Shown here piece by piece: positions 49,238 to 59,862 of a stretch of 64,000 nucleotides of DNA. The position numbers were made by a program, and so were the translations under genes. Source of the stretch: Nitrosomonas sp. (GTDB lineage Bacteria; Pseudomonadota; Gammaproteobacteria; Burkholderiales; Nitrosomonadaceae); assembly GCF_021731985.1 (NCBI RefSeq), contig NZ_JAKFWH010000082.1:1-64000 (forward strand). Reading direction: 5' to 3'. The first letter of the stretch is position 1. Each line of letters begins with the position of its first letter. Under the pieces are notes generated by a model. That model had not been told where the DNA came from. It saw only the letters and a program-made list of their open reading frames with translations, and did no database searches.

Positions 49238-50556
49238 TGATCGCTATCTAAACGATGCTCCACATAGGCCTGATCCCGTAATTGCCGTAGCCATTCCTGA
49301 ACGACCACATCGGCTTTACGATTTCGTATTGCTTGACGGGCTGACTGCCGGCGCCGGTTAAGACTGATATCTTGTGAGCGGCGTTCCAGTACTTGGATCA
49401 AATGCCAGCCAAATTGTGATCTGACCGGATCACTGACTTGACCCGGTAGCAAAGCATTCATCGCCCGTTCGAAATCCGGAACGGTATCGCCCGGCGAAAG
49501 CCAGCCCAGATCACCGCCAGATGACGCGCTGGTATCCTCGGAATACAGTTTGGCTACTTCTGAGAAATCCTCACCTTTATCAAGCCGCTCTTTAATCTGA
49601 ATAATTTTTAGTCTGGCATCATTCTCGGAAGTCAATTCGTTAATTTTGATCAATACATGCCGCGCATGTGTCTGATCAATGATCACTGTCGGCACTTCCT
49701 GCACGCGTCTGCCAAGCAGCTTGAAAATGTGGAAACCATTCGGGCTTTGGACTACTTGTGTCACATTCCCCGGTTGCAACGGTGTCAATAATTCAGCAAA
49801 TGCGGGTCCCATCTGGGTTATCGGGCGCCATTCAATGATCCCGCCTTGATTAGCATCGGCGGCATCGGAAAATTCAGCAACCACCTGCGAAAATTCCACA
49901 CCTTCTTTCAGTTTTTTTAGCGCCATATCGGCGCGTTCGGCTCTTTGTTGGATTTGGACGGAATTCATATTTTCTGATACTAATATCAAGATATGCGCAA
50001 GACGGTATTCATCATTACCCTCGGCGGATGTTTCCTGGGTATGCAGAAAATTATCAACTTCTCCTTCCGTAACATTCACCTGATTTTTAATTTCCCGCTC
50101 CTTCATCCGCGCCATGATCATTTCCTCGCGAATCTCATCGCGGAACTTGTTATAACTGATTCCGTCCTTTTCCAACACAACATAGAATTCCGGCAAAGAC
50201 AATTTGTTTTCCTCAGCAATACGGAGAATGGTCTCATCTAACTCACTTTCACCAACTGACAATCCCACTTCCTTTGCATGCTGTAACTGAATACGTTTGC
50301 TTATTAAAGATTCCAGTACCTGATTTTCCAATGCTTGTTGATTAGGCAATTGAGCGCCTTGCTGCTGCAGTCTGCCGATAGCTATTTTGATGGCTTCATC
50401 AAGCTCCTGCCGGGTAATAACATCTTCATTGACAACTGCCACGATATGATTAATCGATTTTGCAGCTGGAATAGATTCCAACTCTTCTGCGGTAACATGA
50501 GCAGATAGGAATGCAACGAGCAATAGAAAGATGCAGGAATAGTTTCTGTTATGCAT
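49234..50556 (-). CDS. surA: Periplasmic chaperone/prolyl isomerase SurA
   Basis: Chaperone of 440 residues for outer-membrane proteins, among them LptD encoded just upstream. Signal peptide about 1-23. The N-terminal SurA_N domain (about 30-150) is followed by two parvulin domains: the first about 180-275 (EYRLAHILILVSENMNSVQ), the second about 290-390 (ARHVLIKINELTSENDARLK, then GGDLGWLSPGDTVPDFERAM). Forty-six bases after lptD. Confidence 0.95.
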   Translation of the reverse strand: MHNRNYSCIFLLLVAFLSAHVTAEELESIPAAKSINHIVAVVNEDVITRQELDEAIKIAIGRLQQQGAQLPNQQALENQVLESLISKRIQLQHAKEVGLSVGESELDETILRIAEENKLSLPEFYVVLEKDGISYNKFRDEIREEMIMARMKEREIKNQVNVTEGEVDNFLHTQETSAEGNDEYRLAHILILVSENMNSVQIQQRAERADMALKKLKEGVEFSQVVAEFSDAADANQGGIIEWRPITQMGPAFAELLTPLQPGNVTQVVQSPNGFHIFKLLGRRVQEVPTVIIDQTHARHVLIKINELTSENDARLKIIQIKERLDKGEDFSEVAKLYSEDTSASSGGDLGWLSPGDTVPDFERAMNALLPGQVSDPVRSQFGWHLIQVLERRSQDISLNRRRQSARQAIRNRKADVVVQEWLRQLRDQAYVEHRLDSDH

Positions 50557-50602
50557 AGATTGGCGATACTTGATGAATACGATTGGTGAGGCAAATCAAT
50601 GA

Positions 50603-52798
50603 TCAGTGAACGCTGGTATACCCCGGAATACTTTGTTGCAGCGCCTGCAATGGATTATTGCCGATTCCCATTAGACCCTTTAATTCCAGTTGCACAAAAA
50701 CTGCCGTGGTTGTAGTTTGCGTTGCCGTTGTCAGCCGCTGCACGACAAACCGTAAAGCCCAGCAACATGCGTTGTACTCAAAACCCGCCAATCCTGCGAT
50801 GATTTTGTCATCTTTCAGCGAATAATTTGCCCGGGCAACGCCGTGCCAATTCCCGGAAATTGGCCATTGAAATGAAGTATCCACCTGTTCCAGAACATTA
50901 CGTGTAAACCGGTAGCCAAAATTAAGTACCTTACCCGGTTCCGGTTGATAGCTGATACCACTACGCACCTTCTCAATCCAAAATTTGGATTCATCCATCT
51001 GAATGCTGGAATCGGTACTGACGTGGGGTGTCAAACGTCCTGAAATAGCCGCAATAAAATCAGACTTTCCGCTGGTAACTTGGGGAGGAAGGAGCAATAC
51101 TCTGGGATCGGTAAAATTGACTTGTTGCCCTACCGCAAGCCGCAAACGCTCAATTCCTGTATCCTGTTCAACGAAACGCGATGTCAATGCGACTGTAACA
51201 CGGTTGGCATCATTAATGCGGTCACTGCCGCTGAATCGATTTTCAGTGAGCATTTGCGCAAAACTAAAATCATTAACCGCCGAATCAAAATTCGGCAGAT
51301 AATTTTGATTCCGGTATGGCACATAGGTATAAAATATGCGCGGCTCCAGAGTTTGGACAAAATTCCTGTCGCCTAATTGCAGCTTCCGGTCAAATGCGAT
51401 ACCGCTGTCTACGCTGAAAATTGGGATAGCACGATCGATACTTTCCCCTTTATTTTCTACCGGTGTACTCAAACTATATTGAGTATAATGCAAGCCGACC
51501 TTAGGCGTAATGTAGCCATATTCATTGCGTAATGGAACACTGACACTGGGATAAAATACAAAGCGTTTTCCATCGACGAGGGTAGGATGATAAAAGTTTG
51601 TCCAGCTACTGTTGAGCTCAAAATCCATTTTCCCTACATCACGTTTAATGGCATTCATGGAAAAATGCGGCAAACGTTCATAAGGAGAAACAAACAGCGC
51701 CAGCGGATCCTGGATTGTTTGAAAGCGCTGCGCAAATCCGGTGAAACTCACTGCACCGTTTGTTCCCAATCTACTGTTATAAGAGACTCCGCCTTGTTGC
51801 GACAAGTTGGTCAAGCTGGTTTGAGCAAGATTGGGCGTAAGTTCACGAAAATAACGATCGTCCGAAACTTGGTTGTAATTAAGAAATCCTTGCCAGCCTT
51901 TCCCAATATTTTGTGTATGTGTGAATAAAACACCCCAGCGGGTCTGATTGGTGTGGATATCATGCGGAAGAATGTCGAACTGCAGGTGGCCATTCATGTT
52001 CTTATTGCCGATATACCGCACTTCGTTACTCAGCAAGAAACCACGCTCAGTCATAATGCGTGGCGCTATGGTGGCATCAATGTTGGGCGCAATATTTAAA
52101 TAAAACGGAAGCGCGACATCAAAGCCGGTTTTTACATTATATCCCGCAACAGGTGCCAGCATTCCTGATTTGCGTTTGCCACTATAGGAGAAATCTATCC
52201 AAGGCGAATACAGTATGGGCGTATCTTTAAATACAACACTGACATGACGTGCGGTGCCTACTTCATTTTTGTTATCAATCTCCAGCTCTTTGGCACGAAT
52301 ATGCCAACCATTGTCACCTTCCGGACATGTCGTGTAATTGGTTTCCTTTAACCGGTAATTATCTTTACCTTCAAATAACAGCATGTCGCCAGCACCACGC
52401 CCTTTCCCTTCTTTCATTAAATAACGCGGCTCTGTTAGATAGCCTTCTTCAGTTTTCAGATTAAGTTGAAGATGCTCACCTTTCAAGGTATCTTTAGGTC
52501 TTTCCAGACGTACATTTCCTTCAACCTCGGTATCTTCAGTCTGCTGATAGTATTTCATGCGGTCCGCGGTGAGTACATTATCGCCATGATGTAATACAGC
52601 GTCACCGGTTGCTTCAATTTCCTGCTTGTAATAGCCTGTGATACGATCGGCTTCGATCTGCACTGGCTTCTTTTGCGGTTTGATTATTGGCTTTTGTCCG
52701 TTCTCGGGTTTAACGGATAACTCATTCGCCAAGCTGGTTAGCGGCAACATGGACGACAGAGCCAAAATGAATATATTCTGAAAAAATCGCATATTCAT
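50603..52798 (-). CDS. lptD: LPS transport outer-membrane protein LptD
   Basis: Large beta-barrel that inserts lipopolysaccharide into the outer leaflet. I use the ATG at 52798 (731 residues, MNMRFFQNIFILALSSMLPL), the signal peptide ending near SLAN; Met3 and an upstream Met (52837) are alternatives. The N-terminal OstA domain (about 45-155) is followed by the barrel. Conserved cysteines: one in YTTCPEGDNGWHI and a pair in NACCWALRF. The extra N-terminal Cys present in E. coli is missing; one inter-domain disulphide can still form. First gene of the operon. Confidence 0.94.
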   Translation of the reverse strand: MNMRFFQNIFILALSSMLPLTSLANELSVKPENGQKPIIKPQKKPVQIEADRITGYYKQEIEATGDAVLHHGDNVLTADRMKYYQQTEDTEVEGNVRLERPKDTLKGEHLQLNLKTEEGYLTEPRYLMKEGKGRGAGDMLLFEGKDNYRLKETNYTTCPEGDNGWHIRAKELEIDNKNEVGTARHVSVVFKDTPILYSPWIDFSYSGKRKSGMLAPVAGYNVKTGFDVALPFYLNIAPNIDATIAPRIMTERGFLLSNEVRYIGNKNMNGHLQFDILPHDIHTNQTRWGVLFTHTQNIGKGWQGFLNYNQVSDDRYFRELTPNLAQTSLTNLSQQGGVSYNSRLGTNGAVSFTGFAQRFQTIQDPLALFVSPYERLPHFSMNAIKRDVGKMDFELNSSWTNFYHPTLVDGKRFVFYPSVSVPLRNEYGYITPKVGLHYTQYSLSTPVENKGESIDRAIPIFSVDSGIAFDRKLQLGDRNFVQTLEPRIFYTYVPYRNQNYLPNFDSAVNDFSFAQMLTENRFSGSDRINDANRVTVALTSRFVEQDTGIERLRLAVGQQVNFTDPRVLLLPPQVTSGKSDFIAAISGRLTPHVSTDSSIQMDESKFWIEKVRSGISYQPEPGKVLNFGYRFTRNVLEQVDTSFQWPISGNWHGVARANYSLKDDKIIAGLAGFEYNACCWALRFVVQRLTTATQTTTTAVFVQLELKGLMGIGNNPLQALQQSIPGYTSVH

Positions 52799-53225
52799 CA
52801 CAAGACTATTTTTGCGGGATACAGCAAACTGATACAACTTATCTCTGCTATCACTATTTCAAATCGATCAAGTCGCTTCATCGTACAAAGCTAATCGAAT
52901 CTCGAATGGAATAAATTCGCACAGTACAATAATGTCTGTCTAGCCGGTTCAATCATCCATACTCCCTTTTTCCTTTTTCTGTCTACTTTAAAATCAGACC
53001 AATAATTGATGAATATATTTATTCACATCAGCGAAGATGACATTGTACTATTTCTTCCAGCAGCTTATCTATCGAAGAACAGAATTTAGATTGCGAAGAT
53101 GACCAGATTATTCAGCTTTCTCGCATGAAACATAAGGTAACCCGCATCCACCCTATACCTTAGATGAAAATAGAGGATTATCTACTGTTTCTTAGCATCC
53201 CAGCAGCTTATTTACTCATACATGC

Positions 53226-53250
53226 ATAGTTGACTAAATCAATCGGGTAT
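53226..53250 (+). promoter_or_regulatory. IscR type-1 box, copy 1
   Basis: A 25-base site starting ATAGTTGACTAAATCAATCG and ending GGTAT. It matches the Fe-S-type IscR target (ATAxTTGACTAAAxxxxTCGGGTAT-like, from memory). The first TTGACT (53230-53235) is also a good -35 hexamer. Repression by holo-IscR is the expected effect. Confidence 0.75.
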
Positions 53251-53258
53251 TGTATAGT
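53230..53258 (+). promoter_or_regulatory. Sigma-70 promoter for iscR-suf
   Basis: TTGACT (53230-53235), a 17-base spacer, and TATAGT (53253-53258), both close to consensus. The spacer is ideal. The start would be near 53265. It lies inside the tandem IscR boxes. Confidence 0.7.
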
Positions 53259-53278
53259 TGACTAAATCAATCGGGTAT
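53254..53278 (+). promoter_or_regulatory. IscR type-1 box, copy 2
   Basis: An identical 25-base copy, 28 bases after the first. It overlaps the -10 of the promoter, so bound IscR would block transcription. Confidence 0.75.
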
Positions 53279-53338
53279 TATCCATGCAAGCACTTATTTT
53301 TAACAATCAACCCACCCGATTTTTAAAAGGAGTCCATC

Positions 53339-53800
53339 ATGAGATTAACAACAAAAGGCAGATTTGCGGTAACAGCATTATTAGATCTTGCTCTACAACA
53401 AAGCAACCATCCCGTGACGTTGGCAGATATTAGTCAGCGGCAAAAAATATCACTATCCTATTTGGAGCAATTGTTCGCAAAATTGCGTCAATCTGAACTT
53501 GTAGATAGTGTGCGTGGACCGGGAGGTGGCTATTGCCTTGCAAAAGATTTAGATAAAGTATCGGTAGCTGACATTATTCTTGCTGTTGATGAACCTATTG
53601 ATGCAACACAGTGTGGCGGTAAAGAGAATTGCCATAACGATGGAAAGTGCATGACTCACGACTTATGGGCGAAATTAAACGACCTTATTTTTGAATACCT
53701 TGGCGCTGTAACACTCAAGGAACTTGTTGACAATCAGATAAATCAACAAAACGACGCCATTATCCCGCTTCTTGATATGCGCGAAACAAACGCTGCATAA
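53339..53800 (+). CDS. iscR: Rrf2-family Fe-S cluster regulator IscR
   Basis: Transcription factor of 153 residues that senses cluster supply. Winged helix-turn-helix at about 1-70 (MRLTTKGRFAVTALLDLALQ, ISQRQKISLSYLEQLFAKLR). Cluster ligands Cys92, Cys98 and Cys104 in QCGGKENCHNDGKC. It should repress its own operon through the two upstream boxes. It begins the iscR-sufA-sufBCDSU run. A good AGGAG ribosome site precedes the ATG. Confidence 0.95.
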   Translation: MRLTTKGRFAVTALLDLALQQSNHPVTLADISQRQKISLSYLEQLFAKLRQSELVDSVRGPGGGYCLAKDLDKVSVADIILAVDEPIDATQCGGKENCHNDGKCMTHDLWAKLNDLIFEYLGAVTLKELVDNQINQQNDAIIPLLDMRETNAA

Positions 53801-54008
53801 ATGAAGTGTCGCCGGTTAAAAATCTCGATTTCTGGAGATATCATCATAATGACTTTACAAGTTTTTATACTGAACAATTTAATCAGGCTTGTGTCCAATC
53901 GTTTTGTGATAGTCGATGTAAAGAGTACGTCTGATCATATGGATCAGACGATATATAAGTACATTGATAATTTTAATCAAATTGAGAATACTGTATTGAA
54001 TTAATGTT

Positions 54009-54350
54009 ATGTCAATTACCTTAACTGAAAATGCCGCAAAGCATATCCAACAGCAACTTGCAAAACGAGGCAAAGGGCTTGCGTTACGAATTGGGATTAA
54101 AAAATCCGGCTGTTCAGGATTTTCTTACATATTCGACTATGCGGATGAGATCAAATCAGATGATCAATTATTTGAATCCCATAAAACAAAAGTAGTTGTT
54201 GATACAAGTAGCTTACCTTATGTAGATGGATCTCGAATTGATTTTACCAAGGAAGGCCTCAATAGCTCTTTCAAGTTTATCAATCCTAATATCGATAACA
54301 CATGTGGCTGTGGTGATAGTTTTAACGTGAAAGAATCTGCCAAGATTTGA
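54009..54350 (+). CDS. sufA: A-type Fe-S carrier (SufA/IscA)
   Basis: Cluster carrier of 113 residues. The three conserved cysteines are Cys35 (KKSGCSGFSY), Cys99 and Cys101 (NTCGCGDSF). It accepts clusters from SufBCD and hands them to target enzymes. It is 208 bases after iscR; I chose the ATG at 54009 because MSITLTENAAKHIQQQL is the family start. Confidence 0.92.
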   Translation: MSITLTENAAKHIQQQLAKRGKGLALRIGIKKSGCSGFSYIFDYADEIKSDDQLFESHKTKVVVDTSSLPYVDGSRIDFTKEGLNSSFKFINPNIDNTCGCGDSFNVKESAKI

Positions 54351-54465
54351 CCCATTGTAGTTTCAAATGCAGTTTTTTCTGTTTACAAATAACCTGACCT
54401 GACTGTTAAGCAATTTAAAATATCTGTTTCAAAACTAAAGATACTAAAATAAAGGAACAAACCAA

Positions 54466-55902
54466 ATGAGCGCAGTACTGCAAAATCTGGTTAATCAACC
54501 GTATAAACATGGCTTCGTTACTGAAATTGAATCCGATATCGCACCCAAAGGACTGAACGAAGATATCATCCGATTAATTTCGACTAAAAAGAATGAGCCC
54601 GAATGGCTCTTGTCATTTCGCCTAAAAGCCTATCAGAAATGGCTAGCAATGACTGAACCAGAATGGCAAAATGTTCATTATCCAAAAATTGATTTTCAAT
54701 CAATCAGCTACTATTCAGCACCCAAACTAAAACAAAAACTAGCCAGTATGGATGAAGTTGATCCTGAATTACTGCGCACATTTGAGAAGCTCGGTGTACC
54801 CATGCACGAACGCGCAGCACTTGCAGGTGTCGCTGTCGACGTCATCTTTGATAGCGTTTCAGTGGCCACTACCTATAAGGAAAAACTTGCTGAGGTAGGT
54901 ATTATTTTCTGTTCCATCTCGGAGGCAGTACAAAATCATCCGGAGCTCATCCAAAAATATCTAGGATCTGTAGTTCCAGTAGGTGATAACTACTTTGCGG
55001 CTTTAAATTCTGCAGTATTTACCGATGGATCTTTCTGTTTCATACCCAAAGGCGTCAAATGTCCAATGGATTTATCCACCTATTTCCGCATTAATACGGA
55101 AGGATCCGGACAATTTGAACGAACCTTGATCATTGCTGAAGAAGGCGCGTCTGTTTGCTATCTTGAGGGTTGCACCGCACCCCGGTTTGATACAAACCAA
55201 TTGCATGCAGCAGTTGTTGAATTAATCGCACTAGATAATGCGGATATTAAGTATTCAACAGTTCAAAACTGGTATGCCGGTGATGAAAATGGCGTGGGCG
55301 GGATATACAATTTTGTAACCAAACGTGGCTTGGCAAAAGGCATCAATTCAAGAATTTCCTGGACACAGGTAGAAACCGGCTCTGCAATTACCTGGAAATA
55401 TCCCTCTTGTATTTTGCGCGGGGATAATTCTGTCGGTGAATTTTATTCGGTTGCAGTCACTAATAATTATCAACAAGCTGATACCGGCACCAAGATGATT
55501 CATCTCGGAAAAAATACACGTAGCACAATTGTCAGCAAAGGTATCTCAGCGGGTCATTCAAACAGCAGCTATCGCGGCCTGGTACGCATTACGCCAACTG
55601 CAGAGGGCGCACGCAACTATTCGCAATGTGACTCCATGCTGATTGGCGATCAATCGGGTGCACATACTTTTCCCTACATACAAGTACACAACAACAGCGC
55701 AATCGTTGAGCATGAGGCTTCTACTTCTAAAATTGGCGAAGATCAGCTTTTTTACTTCTCACAACGCGGCATTGATGCCGAAGAAGCGGTTTCAATGATT
55801 ATCAACGGGTTCTGTAAGGATGTGTTTCAGCAACTGCCGATGGAATTTGCCGTTGAGGCCACAAAACTTCTGAGCTTCAAGCTGGAGGGAAGTGTCGGAT
55901 GA
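54466..55902 (+). CDS. sufB: Fe-S cluster scaffold subunit SufB
   Basis: Main scaffold subunit of the SufBC2D complex, 478 residues. Blocks: [60 protein letters not shown] and [20 protein letters not shown]. An AAGGAAC ribosome site precedes it. Overlaps sufC by four bases. Confidence 0.97.
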   Translation: MSAVLQNLVNQPYKHGFVTEIESDIAPKGLNEDIIRLISTKKNEPEWLLSFRLKAYQKWLAMTEPEWQNVHYPKIDFQSISYYSAPKLKQKLASMDEVDPELLRTFEKLGVPMHERAALAGVAVDVIFDSVSVATTYKEKLAEVGIIFCSISEAVQNHPELIQKYLGSVVPVGDNYFAALNSAVFTDGSFCFIPKGVKCPMDLSTYFRINTEGSGQFERTLIIAEEGASVCYLEGCTAPRFDTNQLHAAVVELIALDNADIKYSTVQNWYAGDENGVGGIYNFVTKRGLAKGINSRISWTQVETGSAITWKYPSCILRGDNSVGEFYSVAVTNNYQQADTGTKMIHLGKNTRSTIVSKGISAGHSNSSYRGLVRITPTAEGARNYSQCDSMLIGDQSGAHTFPYIQVHNNSAIVEHEASTSKIGEDQLFYFSQRGIDAEEAVSMIINGFCKDVFQQLPMEFAVEATKLLSFKLEGSVG

Positions 55903-56690
55903 TTGATAAAAACAGCAGAGCCATTCTTTCTGTTCAAGGATTACGCGCGAGTATCAATGGCACTGAGATTCTAAAAGGCATTGATCTTACTGTTAAAAGC
56001 GGGGAAATACATGCCATTATGGGTTTAAATGGATCAGGCAAAAGTACCTTTGCAAAAGTGTTAGCTGGTCATTCAGCATATGAAATCACCGGCGGGTCAG
56101 TTCAGTTTGAAGGCAATAACTTATTAGAGCTGCCACCTGAAGAACGCGCTCGTTCCGGATTATTTTTGGCATTTCAATATCCGATCGAAATTCCGGGTGT
56201 TGCTAACACGCAATTTCTTCGCCTCGCTTACAATACTGTACAAACAAAACGTGGTAAAGAAGAGCTGGATCCTCTTGAATTTGATGATTTTGTACGTGAA
56301 AAAATGAAGCTGCTAGAAATGAATCCTGATTTCTTAGATCGCAGCGTAAATGAAGGTTTCTCAGGTGGCGAGAAGAAGCGCAACGAAATTCTACAAATGG
56401 CATTATTAGAACCCACACTGAGCATTCTGGATGAAACAGATTCCGGACTTGACATCGACGCACTTAAAACAGTGGCCAGTGGTGTCAATCAAATCGCCAA
56501 TAAAAACAATGCAATGATTCTGGTTACGCATTACCAACGCTTGCTGGATTATATCGTGCCTGATTTTGTACATGTCATGCAAGCAGGCCGCATCGTCATG
56601 ACAGGCGGGAAGGAACTGGCGTTGGAGCTGGAGACACGTGGTTATGATTGGGTTAATGCAAACAAATCGGTTACCGGAGTAATCGCATGA
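55899..56690 (+). CDS. sufC: SufC ATPase of the Fe-S assembly complex
   Basis: ABC-type ATPase of 263 residues without membrane domain. Walker [16 protein letters not shown], signature [11 protein letters not shown] and Walker [13 protein letters not shown]. It powers conformational change of SufBD. Overlaps both neighbours by four bases. Confidence 0.97.
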   Translation: MIDKNSRAILSVQGLRASINGTEILKGIDLTVKSGEIHAIMGLNGSGKSTFAKVLAGHSAYEITGGSVQFEGNNLLELPPEERARSGLFLAFQYPIEIPGVANTQFLRLAYNTVQTKRGKEELDPLEFDDFVREKMKLLEMNPDFLDRSVNEGFSGGEKKRNEILQMALLEPTLSILDETDSGLDIDALKTVASGVNQIANKNNAMILVTHYQRLLDYIVPDFVHVMQAGRIVMTGGKELALELETRGYDWVNANKSVTGVIA

Positions 56691-57988
56691 ATGATCTAGC
56701 CAACACCGATTATCTCGAATGTCTGCTTAAATCTTGGCCGATAAAACCAACTGAATCGCTATCGTGGTTAAATCAATTACGCACCCAAGCAATTGATCGT
56801 GTCGGCACACAGAAATTGCCGACCCGGCGTGATGAAGAATGGCGCTTTACAGACATTTCACCGTTATCCCGCCTACCCTATCAACCGTCACAACCGGAAT
56901 GTAACCTACAAGCGCATAACATTGAACACTTGACCTTGAAGGAAGCAAAACACCGTTTGGTGTTTGTAGATGGTCATTATTCCCCAAACTTATCGACCAT
57001 TATTGACCCTGCGGCACTTGTAATTGGCAACTTACCAGCATTTGTAGCAACGCATGCATCAGTTCTGGAATCTCACTTGGGACAATACGTTCAATTTGAC
57101 AACAACTTATTTGCAGCACTAAACACAGCTTTCCTACGCGATGGCGCACTGATCATTGTTCCAAAGAATATCACCATTGCGGAACCAATCCACTTGCTGT
57201 TTATTGCAACTCAAAATGAAGTAACCAGTTATCCGCGTTGTTTATTGATTGGTGAAGCAGGAAGCAATGTTACGCTTATTGAGGATTATGTAGCGCTTCA
57301 ACAAGCAACTTATATCACCAATTCTGTAACAGAAATCAGCCTGGCTGCCAATGCACACGCCAAGCATATTCGAATCCAGCGTGAAAGCACACAGGCATTT
57401 CATTTGGCAAACTGTGCAGTGTCGCTTGCCCATGCAAGCAATTACCAATCTACCAGCATTTCACTGGGATCGCAGATTTCCCGCTATAACTTGAATGTCC
57501 GGTTAACTGACGAGGCAGCAGAATGTGTCATTGATGGGTTGACGCTGATTTCAGAGCGTCAGCTGGCGGATACGCATACCTGCATCAATCATGCCAAACC
57601 CAACGGTACCAGCCGCCAGCAACATAAATGCATTGTCGATGATGCCGCACACGCTGTGTTTAATGGAAAAATTATCGTACGTCCTCATGCGCAGCAGACA
57701 AACTCATCGCAATCCAGTCGCAACTTGTTACTTAGCAAGACAGCTCAAGTAGACACCAAACCGCAACTGGAAATTTTTGCCGATGATGTTAAATGCGCGC
57801 ACGGTGCAACCGTCGGGCAATTGGATCAAGAAGAGATTTTTTATCTGGAAAGTCGCGGCTTATCAGCAAAAGCCGCACGCAATCTATTAACCTACGCATT
57901 TGGCGCAGAAATCATCAGCCGTATTCCTGTCACTTCGCTCAGGCAACAATTGGAACAGGCCGTTCTTAGTCAAACTCAAAGTAACTAA
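56687..57988 (+). CDS. sufD: Fe-S assembly subunit SufD
   Basis: SufB-like partner subunit of 433 residues. [15 protein letters not shown] at about 45-60 and C-terminal [20 protein letters not shown] are SufD hallmarks, with the conserved Cys and His that share the nascent cluster. sufS starts three bases after it. Confidence 0.95.
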   Translation: MNDLANTDYLECLLKSWPIKPTESLSWLNQLRTQAIDRVGTQKLPTRRDEEWRFTDISPLSRLPYQPSQPECNLQAHNIEHLTLKEAKHRLVFVDGHYSPNLSTIIDPAALVIGNLPAFVATHASVLESHLGQYVQFDNNLFAALNTAFLRDGALIIVPKNITIAEPIHLLFIATQNEVTSYPRCLLIGEAGSNVTLIEDYVALQQATYITNSVTEISLAANAHAKHIRIQRESTQAFHLANCAVSLAHASNYQSTSISLGSQISRYNLNVRLTDEAAECVIDGLTLISERQLADTHTCINHAKPNGTSRQQHKCIVDDAAHAVFNGKIIVRPHAQQTNSSQSSRNLLLSKTAQVDTKPQLEIFADDVKCAHGATVGQLDQEEIFYLESRGLSAKAARNLLTYAFGAEIISRIPVTSLRQQLEQAVLSQTQSN

Positions 57989-57990
57989 TC

Positions 57991-59250
57991 ATGAGCCCAG
58001 CCACAGTCTCTCTGAAACCTGAGATTTCCGTCGATTTTGATGCGGAAAAGATTCGCGCAGATTTTCCGATTTTGAAGCTTAAAATAGACGGCAAGCCACT
58101 TGTCTATCTCGACAATGCAGCGTCCAGTCAAATGCCACAACAAGTTATTGATCGCTTGGTACGCTATCAGACTACGCAGCATGCGAATATCAATCGTGCT
58201 GTTCATTATCTGTCCGAAGTCGCCACAATGGAGTATCACACCGCACGCTGCAAACTCCAGCAATTCATCAATGCCCGTGAAGATAGAGAAGTTATCTTTA
58301 CCAGCGGCACAACCGATTCCATCAATCTGGTCATGCACGGCTACGGACGTAAGTTTATCAAAGCTGGCGATGAAATCATTCTGACCACTTTGGAACATCA
58401 TTCCAATATCGTACCCTGGCAAATGCTCGCCAATGAGAAGGGTGCAAAAATTCGTGTCGTTCCAATTAATGACAAGGGTGAACTGGAAGTTGATGAATAT
58501 GAGAAGCTGTTTAACGAACGCACCAAGTTTGTTGGCCTAATTCACGTATCGAATGCACTCGGCACCATTAATCCCGTCCAGCGCATGATTGATTTTGCTC
58601 ACCAACACGGCGTTCCTGTTCTGATTGATGGTGCGCAAGCAGCACCGCATATCACCATTGACGTTCAAGCTCTCGATTGCGATTTTTATGCCTTTTCTGC
58701 GCATAAGCTTTGCGGCCCAACCGGTGTAGGCATACTCTACGGAAAGGCCGCTTTACTGGAATCCATGCAGCCTTTTAAAGGCGGTGGCGACATGATTGCT
58801 TCGGTTACTTTTGAAGAAACACTCTACAATACCATCCCACATAAATTTGAGGCAGGCACGCCACCTATTGCCGCTGCAATTGGCTTTGGTGCTGCTGTTG
58901 ATTACTTGTCGGCTATTGGTATCGAGCGTATCGCTGCCTATGAGTTATCCTTACTTAACTATGCGACGGAGCGCCTGAACGATATTCCAGGTGTCAAGAT
59001 TATTGGCACAGCGGCAGAAAAAACAGCCGTCATTTCATTTACGATCGACGGCATTCATCCGCATGATATCGGCACGATTCTCAATCAGGATGGTATTGCC
59101 GTTCGCACAGGACATCACTGTGCACAGCCCGTGATGCAGCGTTTTAATGTGCCAGCCACTTCCCGTGCTTCATTCGCCTTCTACAATAAAAAAACAGAAG
59201 TAGATGCCTTAGTCGCTGGCATTAAGAATGTCCAAAAGGTTTTTTTATAA
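57991..59250 (+). CDS. sufS: Cysteine desulfurase SufS
   Basis: PLP enzyme of 419 residues giving sulphur from cysteine. PLP Lys239 is in FSAHKLCGPTGVGIL and the catalytic Cys377 in VRTGHHCAQPVMQRF; the short loop around it marks the group II (SufS) form that needs a sulphur acceptor. Its acceptor here is probably SufU, whose start overlaps the sufS stop by one base. Confidence 0.96.
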   Translation: MSPATVSLKPEISVDFDAEKIRADFPILKLKIDGKPLVYLDNAASSQMPQQVIDRLVRYQTTQHANINRAVHYLSEVATMEYHTARCKLQQFINAREDREVIFTSGTTDSINLVMHGYGRKFIKAGDEIILTTLEHHSNIVPWQMLANEKGAKIRVVPINDKGELEVDEYEKLFNERTKFVGLIHVSNALGTINPVQRMIDFAHQHGVPVLIDGAQAAPHITIDVQALDCDFYAFSAHKLCGPTGVGILYGKAALLESMQPFKGGGDMIASVTFEETLYNTIPHKFEAGTPPIAAAIGFGAAVDYLSAIGIERIAAYELSLLNYATERLNDIPGVKIIGTAAEKTAVISFTIDGIHPHDIGTILNQDGIAVRTGHHCAQPVMQRFNVPATSRASFAFYNKKTEVDALVAGIKNVQKVFL

Positions 59251-59735
59251 TGCACACCAATTCACTGTATCAGGAAGTCATTCTCGACCATAACAGAAAA
59301 CCACGTAATTATGGCAAGCTGGATCACGCCAACCACCAAGCAGTGGGGCATAACCCCTTATGTGGCGATCGTTTGGATATTACCCTGCAGCTAGAGAATG
59401 ATCAGATCAATGACATTGCTTTCCAAGGTGAGTCCTGCGCAATTTGCAAGGCTTCCGCCTCAATGATGACAGCAGCTGTTAAGGGAAAATCTCGTTTAGA
59501 CGCAGAAACACTCATTCATGAGTTTCGTGAATTAGCGACTGGGAAATTGGATACCACTCACCCGCATCACCTTGGACGCCTGACGGTCTTTTCCGGTATC
59601 CGCGATCTGCCAACACGCGTTAAATGTGCAATCTTACCGTGGCATACCCTACATGCCGCACTCAACTCGATAACCAGCGCATCAACTGAAGAAAATCATG
59701 ATTCAGCGCACGCGGTAGTATCGAGTAAATCCTAG
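59250..59735 (+). CDS. sufU: SufU-type sulphur acceptor/IscU-like protein
   Basis: IscU-fold protein of 161 residues. Three conserved Cys are visible: PLCGDRLDITL, GESCAICKASASMM and RVKCAILPWHTL. SufU receives persulphide from SufS by zinc exchange in Gram-positives; it is less usual in proteobacteria, which mostly use SufE. No sufE lies in the cluster. Confidence 0.93.
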   Translation: MHTNSLYQEVILDHNRKPRNYGKLDHANHQAVGHNPLCGDRLDITLQLENDQINDIAFQGESCAICKASASMMTAAVKGKSRLDAETLIHEFRELATGKLDTTHPHHLGRLTVFSGIRDLPTRVKCAILPWHTLHAALNSITSASTEENHDSAHAVVSSKS

Positions 59736-59862
59736 TTTGATTTAGTAGCACGCAAAGTTAGATCGCATATATGTTGATTCAATTTGATTCCGCCGCAATC
59801 CTTATATACCCAAATAATTTTCCTGAATAATAATTGCATACTCAGTATTGATAAAAACTAAA

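Larger units (their letters stand above)
52799..53338. other. Intergenic between lptD and iscR
   Basis: About 540 bases. The left 400 hold the lptD promoter region, in which I see no clear box. The right part carries the tandem IscR sites (53226-53278) and the iscR leader with a strong AGGAG (about 53328-53332). Confidence 0.6.

Noticed and set aside
53801-54004. 67-codon plus-strand frame between iscR and sufA
   Set aside because: No family, no ribosome site, AT-rich; treated as the spacer of the operon.
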